Positions 7,443 to 16,504 of a DNA stretch of 64,000 nucleotides are shown one piece after another. The stretch lies in assembly GCA_017307275.1 (NCBI GenBank), contig JAFKFK010000011.1, positions 124,001 to 188,000 of the forward strand, given 5' to 3'. Position 1 is the stretch's first letter; each line of letters begins with the position of its first letter. The position numbers and the translations under genes are program-made. The notes below the pieces were generated by a model, which saw only the letters and a list, made by a program, of their open reading frames with translations, did not search any database and was not told the origin of the DNA. This DNA is from Alphaproteobacteria bacterium (GTDB lineage Bacteria > Pseudomonadota > Alphaproteobacteria > Reyranellales > Reyranellaceae).

Positions 7443-8669
7443 TCAGTCGACAATCGCCTGATAGGTGAGCACGCGCAGCTCGCGGCGGATCGGATAGGTC
7501 GAGGAGGGCATGAGCTGCGTCAGCAGCACTACCGCCATGTCCTCGGCCGGGTCGATCCAGAAGGCGGTCGAGGCGGCGCCGCCCCAGGCGAACTCGCCCG
7601 GCGTGCCGGCGATATAGGCCTTGGCCGGGTCGATCATCACCGAGAAGCCCAGCCCGAAGCCGATGCCGGTGTAGGTCGATTCCGAGAAGCGCGGCGTGCC
7701 CATGTCCGCCATGTCGCCGTTCAGGTGGTTCATGGTCATCAGCTCGACCGTCTTGCGGCCGAGCAGGCGCACGCCGTCGAGTTCGCCCTTGTTCAGCATG
7801 AACTGGCAGAAGCGCAGATAATCGGCAGCCGTCGAGACCAAGCCGCCGCCGCCGGAGTTCACCTTGCGCGGCGCGAGGTAGCGGCTCTTCGCCGGATCGT
7901 CGATCAGGTCGAGCTTGCCGCCGGCACCGGCCGAGTAGTTGGCGGCGAAGCGGTCGTGCTTTTCCTTCGGCACATGGAAGTCGGTATCGATCATGCGGAG
8001 CGGATCGATCACCTTCTCCTTGAGATACTTCTCGAAGGGCTGGCCGGAGATCACCTCGACCAGGTAGCCCAACACATCGGTCGCCACCGAATAGTTCCAG
8101 GCTTTGCCGGGCTGCGCGATCAGGGGAATCGTCGCCAGCTTCTCGACGACCTGCTTGAGGCTGGTGTCCGCGGTCTGGAAATCGACGCCGTCCTTGGCGC
8201 GATAGGCGGCATCGACCGGTGTGCTCTCCATGAAGCCGTAGGTCAGGCCCGATGTGTGGGTCAGCAGATCGCGGAAGTTGATCTCGCGTTCGGCCGGCAC
8301 CGTTTCCATCTTGCCGCGGCTGCCGCCGACATAGACGCGCGGATTGGCGAAGGCCGGAATGAACTTCGAGATCGGATCGTCGAGCTGAAAGCGGCCCTCC
8401 TCGTAGAGCATCATGATTGCAGTCGAGGTGAGCGGCTTGGTCATCGAGTAGATGCGGAAGATCGTGTCGGGCCGCATCGGCTTGTCGCGTGCGACATCCG
8501 ATTTGCCGTAGACCTCGGCGAAGGCGAGCTGGCCCTTGCGCATGACGCAGGTGACCATGCCGGCGAGTTTTCCGCTGTCGACCCACTGATGCATCCACGT
8601 CCGCACGCGATCGAGCCGCGCTGCGGAAAGTCCGACCTGTTCGGGGGTAACGAGCGGCAGCGTGTCCAT
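7443..8669 (-). CDS. Serine hydrolase of the class C beta-lactamase/esterase family
   Basis: This 408-aa protein has the Ser-x-x-Lys nucleophile motif SMTK (residues 75-78) and the Tyr-Ser-Val motif at 193-195 (WNYSVATDVLGYLVEV), the arrangement of class C beta-lactamases, EstB-type esterases and D-aminopeptidases. No signal peptide is seen, which favours a cytoplasmic esterase over an antibiotic-degrading enzyme. RBS AGGAGGA precedes the ATG. It heads the operon with a TauD dioxygenase and an MFS transporter and diverges from an SDR gene. Confidence 0.8.
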   Translation of the reverse strand: MDTLPLVTPEQVGLSAARLDRVRTWMHQWVDSGKLAGMVTCVMRKGQLAFAEVYGKSDVARDKPMRPDTIFRIYSMTKPLTSTAIMMLYEEGRFQLDDPISKFIPAFANPRVYVGGSRGKMETVPAEREINFRDLLTHTSGLTYGFMESTPVDAAYRAKDGVDFQTADTSLKQVVEKLATIPLIAQPGKAWNYSVATDVLGYLVEVISGQPFEKYLKEKVIDPLRMIDTDFHVPKEKHDRFAANYSAGAGGKLDLIDDPAKSRYLAPRKVNSGGGGLVSTAADYLRFCQFMLNKGELDGVRLLGRKTVELMTMNHLNGDMADMGTPRFSESTYTGIGFGLGFSVMIDPAKAYIAGTPGEFAWGGAASTAFWIDPAEDMAVVLLTQLMPSSTYPIRRELRVLTYQAIVD

Positions 8670-8744
8670 GGCGATCCTCCTATGAGCCCCGCTAGACTAG
8701 CGCAGGACGCCAGGATTCAGACACGCAAAAGACAGGAGGGAGCA

Positions 8745-9644
8745 ATGGCGAGATTGTGCGAAGGACGGGTGGCGATCGTGACCGGCGGTGCGCGCGGTGT
8801 GGGCCGGGAGCATTGCCTGATGCTCGCCGAGCACGGCGCCAAGGTGGTCGTGAACGACCTGGGCGGCGATCGTGCAGGCAAAGGCAACGATGTCGGGCCG
8901 GCCCAGCAGGTCGTGAACGAGATCAAGGCCAAGGGTGGCGAGGCCGTGGCGAATGGCGACGACGTCTCCGACTGGAACGGCGCCAAGAACATGATCGACC
9001 AGGCCGTCTCGGCCTTCGGCAAGCTCGATGCCATTGTGCTGAACGCCGGCATCCTGCGCGACCGCATGCTGGTCAACATGAGCGAGGACGAGTGGGACGC
9101 CGTGATCAAGGTGCATCTCAAGGGCACCTTCGCGCCGGCCCGCCATGCCGCCGCCTACTGGCGTGATCAGGCCAAGATCAAGGGCGGTCCGGTCGATGCG
9201 CGCATCATCACCACGACGTCGGTCTCGGGCATCTACGGTAATATCGGCCAGACCAACTACGGCGCGGCCAAGGCGGGGATCGCTTCATTCACCGTCATCG
9301 CGGCTCGCGAGCTTGGTCGCTACGGCATCACGGTGAACTCGATTTCGCCGTCGGCCTTCACGCGCATGACCGAGGATCTGCGCGAGTACACCGAAGAGGA
9401 CAAGAAGCGCCGCGATCCCAAGTGGATCGCGCCGGTCGCGACCTGGCTCGTCAGCGAAGACAGCCGCGAAGTTACGGGGCGCGTTTTCCAGGCAGGCAAC
9501 GGCATCTTCGCGGTGGCCGAAGGCTGGCACAAAGGCCCCGAGGTCGAGCAGATCATGGATCCGATTCAAGCCGGCAAGGTGCTGGGCGAGATCGCCAAGA
9601 AGGCGCGCAAGAATGCCGGCATGAACGGCCTGGATCTCGACTAG
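8745..9644 (+). CDS. SDR-family oxidoreductase, 17beta-HSD4/MFE-like
   Basis: Start chosen at the ATG after GGAGGG; the longer open frame upstream is antisense to the serine hydrolase. The 299-aa product has TGGARGVG for NAD(P) binding, an NAG strand, the catalytic Ser in TTTSVSG and Tyr-x-x-x-Lys in YGAAKAG. The start pattern and the insertion VVNDLGGDRAGKGNDVGP resemble the dehydrogenase part of peroxisomal multifunctional enzyme 2, so a 3-hydroxyacyl-CoA dehydrogenase role is plausible. The C-terminal 40 residues are lysine-rich. It converges on the LysR gene with a 13-bp gap. Confidence 0.8.
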   Translation: MARLCEGRVAIVTGGARGVGREHCLMLAEHGAKVVVNDLGGDRAGKGNDVGPAQQVVNEIKAKGGEAVANGDDVSDWNGAKNMIDQAVSAFGKLDAIVLNAGILRDRMLVNMSEDEWDAVIKVHLKGTFAPARHAAAYWRDQAKIKGGPVDARIITTTSVSGIYGNIGQTNYGAAKAGIASFTVIAARELGRYGITVNSISPSAFTRMTEDLREYTEEDKKRRDPKWIAPVATWLVSEDSREVTGRVFQAGNGIFAVAEGWHKGPEVEQIMDPIQAGKVLGEIAKKARKNAGMNGLDLD

Positions 9645-9657
9645 CGTTGGGGACGTT

Positions 9658-10557
9658 TCAGGCGGCGTGCTCCCGCAGGAGTGCGCTCGCCCAGTCGACG
9701 AACACCTGAAGTCGACGCGATAGATGGCGCCGGTGCGGATAGAGAATGTGCACCGGCATCGGCGCCGCTCGGAGATGGGGCAGGACCTCGACGAGTTCGC
9801 CGGCCGCGAGGTGGCTGCGGACGTCGTAGAGGGGAATCTGGATCAACCCCAGTCCGGCCAGGCAGCAGGCGATATAGGCTTCGGCATTGTTGACGGTGAT
9901 GCGCGCCGGTATCGGTCGCGTTTCGACCTTGCCGTCCTCGATCCATTCCCAGTCCTCGATCCTGCCGCTGGTCGGCGAGGCATAGCCGACGGCGATGTGG
10001 TGCTCGAGATCGTCGATCGTTTCCGGCGTGCCATGCTCGTGCAGATAGGACGGGCTTGCGCAGTTGCACAGGGTGATGTCGGCGACCTTGCGCGCAATGA
10101 GGCTCGAGTCACCCAGCGGCCCGACACGCACGGCGCAGTCCACTCCCTCGTGCACGAGGTCGATGGCGCGATCCGTGACACCCAGCTCCAGTTCGATCTC
10201 AGGGTAGCGGCGGAAGAAGTCGGGAAGTGCCGGCGCAAAGATCAGGCGCCCCATGCGGCCCGGCACGTTGACCGACAGTCTGCCGGCGGGAAGGCTCGAC
10301 GATTGCCGGAACAGACCTTCGACCTCCTCATAGTCGCCGAGAAGGCGCTCGCAGCGTTCGTAGAAGGCGATGCCCTCCTGCGTGGGCGCCACGCGGCGCG
10401 TCGTGCGGGCCAGAAGCCGTGCGCCGATCCGGGCTTCGAGTTCCTGGATGGCCATCGAAACCGAGGAGCGCGGCATCTGCAGGGTTGCCGCCGCCTTGGT
10501 GAAGCTGCCGCACTGAACGACGCGGGCGAAGATTCGCAGGCTCTCGATGCGATCCAT
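9658..10557 (-). CDS. LysR-family transcriptional regulator
   Basis: This 299-aa protein has the N-terminal winged helix (residues 1-60: FARVVQCGSFTKAAATLQMPRSSVSMAIQ) and a periplasmic-binding-like effector domain typical of the CrgA/DsdC-like LysR subgroup. It is divergent from the SDR gene at 10676, its probable target. A 6-bp inverted repeat at 10581-10597 lies between them. The effector is unknown. Confidence 0.88.
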   Translation of the reverse strand: MDRIESLRIFARVVQCGSFTKAAATLQMPRSSVSMAIQELEARIGARLLARTTRRVAPTQEGIAFYERCERLLGDYEEVEGLFRQSSSLPAGRLSVNVPGRMGRLIFAPALPDFFRRYPEIELELGVTDRAIDLVHEGVDCAVRVGPLGDSSLIARKVADITLCNCASPSYLHEHGTPETIDDLEHHIAVGYASPTSGRIEDWEWIEDGKVETRPIPARITVNNAEAYIACCLAGLGLIQIPLYDVRSHLAAGELVEVLPHLRAAPMPVHILYPHRRHLSRRLQVFVDWASALLREHAA

Positions 10558-10580
10558 GGGTTGGCTGATTGTTCATATGG

Positions 10581-10597
10581 CCGACAAGTGATGTCGG
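10581..10597. promoter_or_regulatory. Candidate LysR binding site
   Basis: CCGACA (10581-10586) inverted against TGTCGG (10592-10597) with 5 bases between, 24 bp upstream of the lysR start in the divergent lysR/SDR gap. Only symmetry and position support it. Confidence 0.4.
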
Positions 10598-10675
10598 TGG
10601 AGGCCACTTTATTCCAATAGGCTGAACGATCAAGGTCGGTTCGTCCGTCCCGACGCTGATCAAGGAGTTTCATCG

Positions 10676-11449
10676 ATGGTCGACCACAGCCTCAAGGGTA
10701 AGACCGTGCTGATCGCCGGTGGTGCCAAGAACCTGGGCGGGCTCATTGCCCGCGATCTGGCGGAGCATGGCGCGAAGGCCGTCGCGGTTCATTACAACAG
10801 CGTCGCCAGTAAGGCCGAGGCTGACGCGACCGTCGCCGCCGTGCAGGCAGCCGGGGCCAAGGCGGTCGCGCTGCAGGCCAACCTCACCAGCGCAGGCTCG
10901 ATGGAGAAGCTCTTTGCGGACGCCATTGCCGCTGTGGGGCGTCCGGACATCGCCATCAACACTGTCGGCAAGGTGCTGAAGAAGCCGATCGTTGAGATCT
11001 CGGAAGCCGAGTACGACGAGATGAGCGCCGTGAACGCCAAGTCCGCCTTCTTCTTCCTTAAGGAGGCCGGCAAGCACGTGAACGACAACGGCAAGGTCTG
11101 CACGCTCGTTACATCGCTGCTCGGCGCCTTCACGCCGTTCTATGCCGCCTATGCCGGCACCAAGGCGCCGGTGGAGCATTTCACCCGGGCAGCCGCCAAG
11201 GAGTTCGGCGAGCGCGGCATCTCGGTGACGGCGATCGGTCCCGGCCCGATGGACACACCCTTCTTCTATCCAGCCGAAGGGGCGGACGCAGTCGCCTATC
11301 ACAAGACGGCGGCCGCTCTTTCGAAATTCACCAAGACCGGCCTTACCCATATCGAGGACATCGTCCCCTATATCCGGTTCATGGTGTCCGATGGCTGGTG
11401 GATGACCGGCCAGACCATCCTCGTCAACGGTGGCTATACTACCAAGTAG
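10676..11449 (+). CDS. SDR-family oxidoreductase
   Basis: The 257-aa product has a cofactor loop GGAKNLGG (a variant of Gly-x-x-x-Gly-x-Gly), catalytic Ser in LVTSLLGAF and Tyr-x-x-x-Lys in YAGTK. The loop after strand 2 (VHYNSVASKAEA) suggests NADP preference, as in FabG-like or sugar-ketone reductases. RBS AAGGAG precedes the ATG. It is divergent from the LysR regulator that probably controls it. The cyclase gene starts within two bases of its stop. Confidence 0.82.
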   Translation: MVDHSLKGKTVLIAGGAKNLGGLIARDLAEHGAKAVAVHYNSVASKAEADATVAAVQAAGAKAVALQANLTSAGSMEKLFADAIAAVGRPDIAINTVGKVLKKPIVEISEAEYDEMSAVNAKSAFFFLKEAGKHVNDNGKVCTLVTSLLGAFTPFYAAYAGTKAPVEHFTRAAAKEFGERGISVTAIGPGPMDTPFFYPAEGADAVAYHKTAAALSKFTKTGLTHIEDIVPYIRFMVSDGWWMTGQTILVNGGYTTK

Positions 11450-11450
11450 T

Positions 11451-12734
11451 ATGGCTCAGCTTCCTGTCGATCCCGCGCCGAGATCCTATCCGCCTTTCGT
11501 CTCCCTGCTGCGTCGTTCGGCGCGACGATGGGGAGGCGTCGGCTCGGTCGTTGGCTTCGAGGCCATCGAAGCCTGGCTGCTGGGCAATGCCGCGGCAGAG
11601 GACGATACCCTGCCGTGCTTCGAAGAACTCGTTTGGCGGCTGGTGACGGCTGGCCTGCCGCTCGACCGTGCCAGCCTGCATGTCGGGACCTTGCACCCGC
11701 AGGTCTATGGCTTCGCCTGGAACTGGAACGCCGCTGACGGCTTCTGTGACGAGGTCAAGGTCAGCGAAGAGGCGCTGCAATCCGACGCCTACCGCCGCAA
11801 CCCGCTGTTCGATGTCATCGAACGGGGGCAAGCCTACCAGGGCAAGACCACCGATCCCGAGGCGGTGGCGCGCCATCCGCTGATGGCGGAACTGGCCAAA
11901 CAGGGGATCGTCGAATATCTCGCGCTGCCGCTCCGCGCCGGCGGCCGGTATCACAATGCCGCAACGGTCGCGACCGCACACGAAGGGGGCTTCTCGGGCG
12001 CGCAACTGGCCGCGTTGCAGCGGGTCCTGAAGCTCTTCGCCTTGCACGTCGAGCGGCAGATCCAGCGGCGCATCGCCGGCAACGTGCTCGATACCTATCT
12101 CGGCGCGGCAGCGGGCGGGCGGGTGCTCGACGGTCTCATAAAGCGAGGCGCCGGCGAGCCGATCCGTTCCGTCATTTGGGTGTCCGACCTGCGCGGCTTC
12201 ACCGACCTGTCGGAACGGCTATCCGGACCGGACATGATCGCGCTGCTGAATGCCTACTTCGGATGCCTAGCGGGCGCGGTGCTCGACCATGGCGGGGAAG
12301 TGCTGAAGTTCATCGGCGATGGGCTCCTGGCCGTCTTTCCCTTCGAGACCTTTGCGACGGAGCAGGCGGCGGCACAGGCCGCTCTTGCCGCAGCCGAGCA
12401 GGCCTGCGCAGACCTCGAACGCCTGAACGCCACGCCGCCGGCGGAAATCGCTGCCATCGAGGGCTGGCATCCGTTGCGCACCGGGATTGCCTTGCACGAC
12501 GGCGAGGTGTTCTTCGGCAATGTCGGCGCCCCCGCCCGGCTCGACTTCACCGTGATTGGCCGCGCCGTCAACGCGGCGAGTCGGGTCGAAGCGCTCAGCA
12601 AGTCGCTTGGCCGCGCGATCCTGATCACCGAGACGGTGGCCGCCCGTCTTGATCGGCCGCTCGACGATCTCGGGCGCCATCCCCTTCGCGGTGTCGCGCA
12701 GCCGGTGGCGATTTTCAGCCCCAAGCCCGCTTAG
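11451..12734 (+). CDS. Class III adenylyl/guanylyl cyclase with N-terminal sensory region
   Basis: The 427-aa protein has an uncharacterised N-terminal half of about 215 residues and a C-terminal class III cyclase domain. Metal-binding Asp residues sit in VSDLRGFTDL and FIGDGLLAVF, the purine Lys in VLKFIGDG, and the transition-state Asn/Arg in VNAASR. The position equivalent to the purine-binding Asp is Thr (DFTVIG), the class IIIb pattern of bicarbonate-responsive cyclases such as CyaC. No membrane segment is seen. A GTG at 11430 would overlap the SDR gene; the ATG at 11451 follows its stop by one base. Confidence 0.8.
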   Translation: MAQLPVDPAPRSYPPFVSLLRRSARRWGGVGSVVGFEAIEAWLLGNAAAEDDTLPCFEELVWRLVTAGLPLDRASLHVGTLHPQVYGFAWNWNAADGFCDEVKVSEEALQSDAYRRNPLFDVIERGQAYQGKTTDPEAVARHPLMAELAKQGIVEYLALPLRAGGRYHNAATVATAHEGGFSGAQLAALQRVLKLFALHVERQIQRRIAGNVLDTYLGAAAGGRVLDGLIKRGAGEPIRSVIWVSDLRGFTDLSERLSGPDMIALLNAYFGCLAGAVLDHGGEVLKFIGDGLLAVFPFETFATEQAAAQAALAAAEQACADLERLNATPPAEIAAIEGWHPLRTGIALHDGEVFFGNVGAPARLDFTVIGRAVNAASRVEALSKSLGRAILITETVAARLDRPLDDLGRHPLRGVAQPVAIFSPKPA

Positions 12735-12819
12735 CGAAAAGGAGGCTGCCTTGCTTTCGCCGCTTGAGTGGAGCGGCCGGGCCGGGCATGTGTCTCTCGA
12801 CTAGTGTGGGAGGTTAGAC

Positions 12820-13818
12820 ATGAAGACCAAATTCAATCGTCGCAGCATCCTGGCAGGAAGCGCCGCTGCCGTTCTTGCGCCTGGCGCCGCGTTGTTGCCC
12901 AGCCAGGCTGGCGCACAGGCAGCATGGCCCAACAAGCCGATCCGTTGGGTCGTCCCCTATACGGCCGGTGGCCTCACCGATTCGGTGACGCGCCTCACCC
13001 TGGAGAAGACGAACGTCGGCCAGACCTTCGTGGTCGACAACAAGCCCGGCGCCAACTCTCTGATCGGCGCCGAGATGGTCGCCAACGCCACGCCCGATGG
13101 CTACACGTTCCTGACCGTCATCGCCGCTCATGCCGCGAACAAGACGCTCTACGAAGGCAAGCTGAAGTTCGATCCGGTGGCGAGCTTCGCGCCGGTGTCG
13201 CTGGTCGGCATCGCGCCGATCATGATCCTCGTCAGCAACGACATGCCGGTGAAGAATGTCGGCGAGCTGATCGAGTACGCCAAGAAGAACCCGGGCAAGA
13301 TCTCGTTCGGCTCCTCGGGCGTGGGTGCGGCCGCCCATCTCTCGACCGAGCTGATCATGCAGGTCACGGGCACCAAGATGGTGCACGTCCCTTACAAGGG
13401 CACGGCGCCGGCGCTGGCCGATCTGATGTCGGGCAACCTGCAGCTCCTGCTCGACGTGCCGATCGGCACCATGAGCCAGGTGCGCGCCGGCAAGGTCCGG
13501 GCGCTTGCCATGATGTCGAAGGAGCGCGTGCCGGGCGCCGAAGACATCCCCACCATCGTCGAGTCGGGCGGGCCCCTGATCGAATCCTCGAGCTGGGTGA
13601 TGTTCATGGCCCCGGCCAAGACACCGAAGGACATCGTCGACAAGCTGGGCGCCGAAGTCGCCAAGGCCGTGAAGGACGAGGCGCTCCGCAAGCGGCTGGC
13701 CGAGCAGGCCGTGATCCCGGTTGGTGCGACGCCGGCGGAGACCGCGAAGTTCCTGAACGACGAAGTCGAGAAGTGGCGGAAGGTGATCACCACCGCCGGT
13801 GTGAAGATCGAGGCCTAG
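12820..13818 (+). CDS. Bug/TctC-family periplasmic binding protein
   Basis: This 332-aa protein starts with an Arg-Arg signal peptide (NRRSIL then a long Ala-rich core ending near SQAGAQA), so Tat export is likely. The mature start, WPNKPIRWVVPYTAGGLTD, and the segment MVHVPYKGTAPALADLMSGN are signatures of the Bug family, the solute receptors of tripartite tricarboxylate transporters. They bind carboxylates and small aromatics or amides through water-mediated contacts. No TctA or TctB membrane gene is nearby. RBS GGGAGG precedes the ATG. It is one of four such orphan receptors in the window. Confidence 0.88.
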   Translation: MKTKFNRRSILAGSAAAVLAPGAALLPSQAGAQAAWPNKPIRWVVPYTAGGLTDSVTRLTLEKTNVGQTFVVDNKPGANSLIGAEMVANATPDGYTFLTVIAAHAANKTLYEGKLKFDPVASFAPVSLVGIAPIMILVSNDMPVKNVGELIEYAKKNPGKISFGSSGVGAAAHLSTELIMQVTGTKMVHVPYKGTAPALADLMSGNLQLLLDVPIGTMSQVRAGKVRALAMMSKERVPGAEDIPTIVESGGPLIESSSWVMFMAPAKTPKDIVDKLGAEVAKAVKDEALRKRLAEQAVIPVGATPAETAKFLNDEVEKWRKVITTAGVKIEA

Positions 13819-13864
13819 AACGGTTCCCTTTTTCAGGGGAACACTGAACGTTCTGGAAGCAGGC

Positions 13865-13890
13865 GGCGCCTTCTCGAGGAAGAAGGCGCC
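13865..13890. terminator. Bidirectional terminator-like hairpin
   Basis: Perfect 10-bp stem, GGCGCCTTCT (13865-13874) and AGAAGGCGCC (13881-13890), 6-base loop, between the convergent Bug and TonB-receptor genes. A smaller stem (GTTCCC/GGGAAC) lies just upstream. T-runs are weak. Confidence 0.55.
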
Positions 13891-13905
13891 GGAGAGCGAG
13901 AGGCT

Positions 13906-16383
13906 CTAGAAGTCTGCGGTCAGCGAAAGCCTGAAGGTTTGCGGCGCTCCGATGCTGAGCGTGGTCGCACCGAAGCCTCCCGCCCAGTAGTTGGTGTCGA
14001 AGAGATTCTCGACATTGAAGCGGGCGACCAGGAGCTTTCCCTTGGCGCCGGGGTTCTCGAAGGCATACCGGGCGCCGATGTCGAAACGTGTCCATGCCGC
14101 CAGGCTGCGCCGCGGCCAGGTCGCATCGATGTACTGCGAACCCGTATAGACAACGCGGCCGTTAAGCGTGAGTCCGGGCACGAAGGGCAGGTCCCATTCT
14201 CCCGCCAGGCGCAGCTCGACGCTCGGGGCCATCGGCGCCGTCCAGCCATTCGTGACGTCGCCCTGGGTCTTCGTCAGGACGGCATCGAGAAACATCGCAC
14301 CGCCCAGCAATCGCACCCCTTCGATCGGTTCACCGAAGAAGTTTAGTTCGAGCCCCTGATTGCGCTGCTCGCCACCGAGATACTGCGTGTTGTTCGTGAC
14401 GTTGGTCAGGACGCTCGGTTGGGTGATCTGGAAGAGGCTGGCCGTCGTGGTGAACTTTCCCCAATCGACTTTCACGCCGACCTCGAACTGCGTCGACACA
14501 TAGGGAGGAAAGATCTCGCCGGAGTTCGTGAAGGCAGGCCCCACGACGATGCCCTGCTGCAAGCCCTGGATGAAGTTGCCATAGAGGGAGACGTTGCTCC
14601 ACGGCTTGGCCACGAACGCCACCGACGGTGTGAGCGCGCTCTGGTCGTAGCTCGATGTCGGAGCGCCGGTGAGCACGTTGTAATTGGTGGATTTGACCTG
14701 CTGCAGGCGTCCGCCGAGCGTGAGCTGGATGCGCTTGTCCGCCATCAGCAGCGTATCGGCGATGGCGAGGCTGGAGAGCGTGCTTGTCGCGGTCTTGTTG
14801 GCCTGGGGGTTCGCAAGATTTGGCCGCGCAACGATCAAGGGATCGTAGATGGTCGTGGCATAGGCCGTGCCGTTGACCGCATTCGCGCCCTGGTCCTGCT
14901 GAAGCATCGTGGCACTGAAGGCGAACTCGTGGCCGATCGGACCGGTATCGGCCGTGCCGCGGATACCCGCTTCGCCGGTAAGCCATGTCGTGTAGATGTT
15001 CTGGGTACGCGGCGTGGTCGTGGCGGCGCCGGACATGTTGTTGACGGCGACATTGAACACGCCGAACTGCCCGTTGCGATAGTCGTGCGCACCGAAGGTC
15101 GCATAGGCGGTGATGCGCTCCGTCAGATCGAACTCGCCTCTGACGATGCCGAAGATGTCCTTGCGCTCGTTGGTGCTCCACGGCTGCCCGCCGGGATTGC
15201 TGCGGGCATTCGGTGCCCACGGCACCGGAACATTGGCCCCCAGCGCGATGAACGGGATCAGGCCATTGATGAACTGGTACTGGTAGCCGAGGTCGGCCGA
15301 CAGACGCACGCGCTCGCCGCGGAAATCCAGGCCGAGCGTCGCCAGGGCCCTCTTGTCGCTGTTCCACTCCACGGCGGTCTGACCGGCGCGATAAACGCCG
15401 TTGATACGTATGCCGACCTCCTTGTCCGGACCGACGCGGCGACCGACATCGACATGGCCGCCGAACTGCGCCGTCGAGTTGTAGGACGCGGTGAACTGGG
15501 TAAGCGGATCGGGGCCGGCGCGCTTGGCCACGAGATTGATCGTGCCTCCGACGGAACCGCCCGGTGGCATACCAAACAGCATCGCGCTGGGGCCCTTGAG
15601 CACTTCGACCCGTTCGGCAAACTCGGGCATCACCGAGAGGTAGGGCGCCATGCCTTGCAATCCGCCGAGCATGGGCGAATCCAGGACGCTGAAGCCGCGG
15701 ATGTACATGGCGTCGATGCCGGTGCTTCCGTCGGGATAGAACGACCTCACCGACGGATCGTCGATCAGGACATCTCGTATCGTCTTCGCCTGCTGGTCCT
15801 GCGCCTTCTTCGCCGTGTAGCTCGTCTGGTTGAAAGGCGTGTCCATCACATCGCGATTGCCGAGCAGGCCGAGCTGACTTCCTGTCGCGACCTGGCCACC
15901 GGCATAGGGGGCCGGGATATTGTCGATCATCGCCTGAGACGGGACCGGATAACCCTGCACCTGCACGGGATCGAGCTGCAGTGTGGAGTCGCTGCTCTGG
16001 CCGATACGGTGCAGGGCGATCGTGGCGCCGCGCGATCCCGACCAGGAAAGGCCGGTCCCGGCCAGAAGCTGTTGCAGGGCGGCGTCGATCGTCATCGTCC
16101 CCTGCACGCCTGGCGTGGAGACGCCCCGCACCAGCGCAGCATCGGCGGTGATCTGCCGGCCGGACTGCTGGCCAAACATCGGCAAAGCGCTGGCGAGTGG
16201 TTGAGGGGGGATGTTGAAGGTGCGTGTGTTCGCCGCCTGCGCCATCATCTGCGCCGAAGGTGGCGGCTCCTGCGCCTGAGTTGTCGCCGTAGTTGCCGCC
16301 AACGCGGCCAGAAGCGTCGACGCTCCCGCAACTGCGCGGAAGCGCACCGCTCGAATGCGCATCTTCGTCACGCCAGACTCCAT
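13906..16383 (-). CDS. TonB-dependent siderophore receptor with STN signalling domain
   Basis: The 825-aa product has a signal peptide (about residues 8-38), an N-terminal STN (secretin/TonB) domain at about 53-125 (FNIPPQPLASALPMFGQQSG), a plug domain (TIRDVLIDDPSVRSF, MYIRGFSV) and a long beta-barrel ending in the outer-membrane signature FRLSLTADF. STN-containing receptors (FpvA, FecA, PupB type) import ferric siderophores and also signal to a FecR-type anti-sigma factor. It lies 121 bp downstream of fecR on the same strand, completing a sigma/anti-sigma/receptor unit. The siderophore is unknown. An alternative start is the ATG at 16362, closer to the signal peptide core. Confidence 0.88.
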   Translation of the reverse strand: MESGVTKMRIRAVRFRAVAGASTLLAALAATTATTQAQEPPPSAQMMAQAANTRTFNIPPQPLASALPMFGQQSGRQITADAALVRGVSTPGVQGTMTIDAALQQLLAGTGLSWSGSRGATIALHRIGQSSDSTLQLDPVQVQGYPVPSQAMIDNIPAPYAGGQVATGSQLGLLGNRDVMDTPFNQTSYTAKKAQDQQAKTIRDVLIDDPSVRSFYPDGSTGIDAMYIRGFSVLDSPMLGGLQGMAPYLSVMPEFAERVEVLKGPSAMLFGMPPGGSVGGTINLVAKRAGPDPLTQFTASYNSTAQFGGHVDVGRRVGPDKEVGIRINGVYRAGQTAVEWNSDKRALATLGLDFRGERVRLSADLGYQYQFINGLIPFIALGANVPVPWAPNARSNPGGQPWSTNERKDIFGIVRGEFDLTERITAYATFGAHDYRNGQFGVFNVAVNNMSGAATTTPRTQNIYTTWLTGEAGIRGTADTGPIGHEFAFSATMLQQDQGANAVNGTAYATTIYDPLIVARPNLANPQANKTATSTLSSLAIADTLLMADKRIQLTLGGRLQQVKSTNYNVLTGAPTSSYDQSALTPSVAFVAKPWSNVSLYGNFIQGLQQGIVVGPAFTNSGEIFPPYVSTQFEVGVKVDWGKFTTTASLFQITQPSVLTNVTNNTQYLGGEQRNQGLELNFFGEPIEGVRLLGGAMFLDAVLTKTQGDVTNGWTAPMAPSVELRLAGEWDLPFVPGLTLNGRVVYTGSQYIDATWPRRSLAAWTRFDIGARYAFENPGAKGKLLVARFNVENLFDTNYWAGGFGATTLSIGAPQTFRLSLTADF

Positions 16384-16504
16384 TCCCCAAGACTCAGAGC
16401 TGGCGCGATACGGCGGCGGCTCGCCTGGGAAAGGCGTCGCGTTGCTGCTCCCTTATCGATGCAACGACGTGGCTGAGTGAAATTCTAAAAATTCTTCGCA
16501 GCCT

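Noticed and set aside
7386..8744. Upstream extension of the SDR frame
   Set aside because: Antisense to TauD and hydrolase genes; the true start has a GGAGGG site at 8745.
14419..16476. 685-aa open frame on the plus strand
   Set aside because: Antisense to the TonB receptor; no domain and biased composition.
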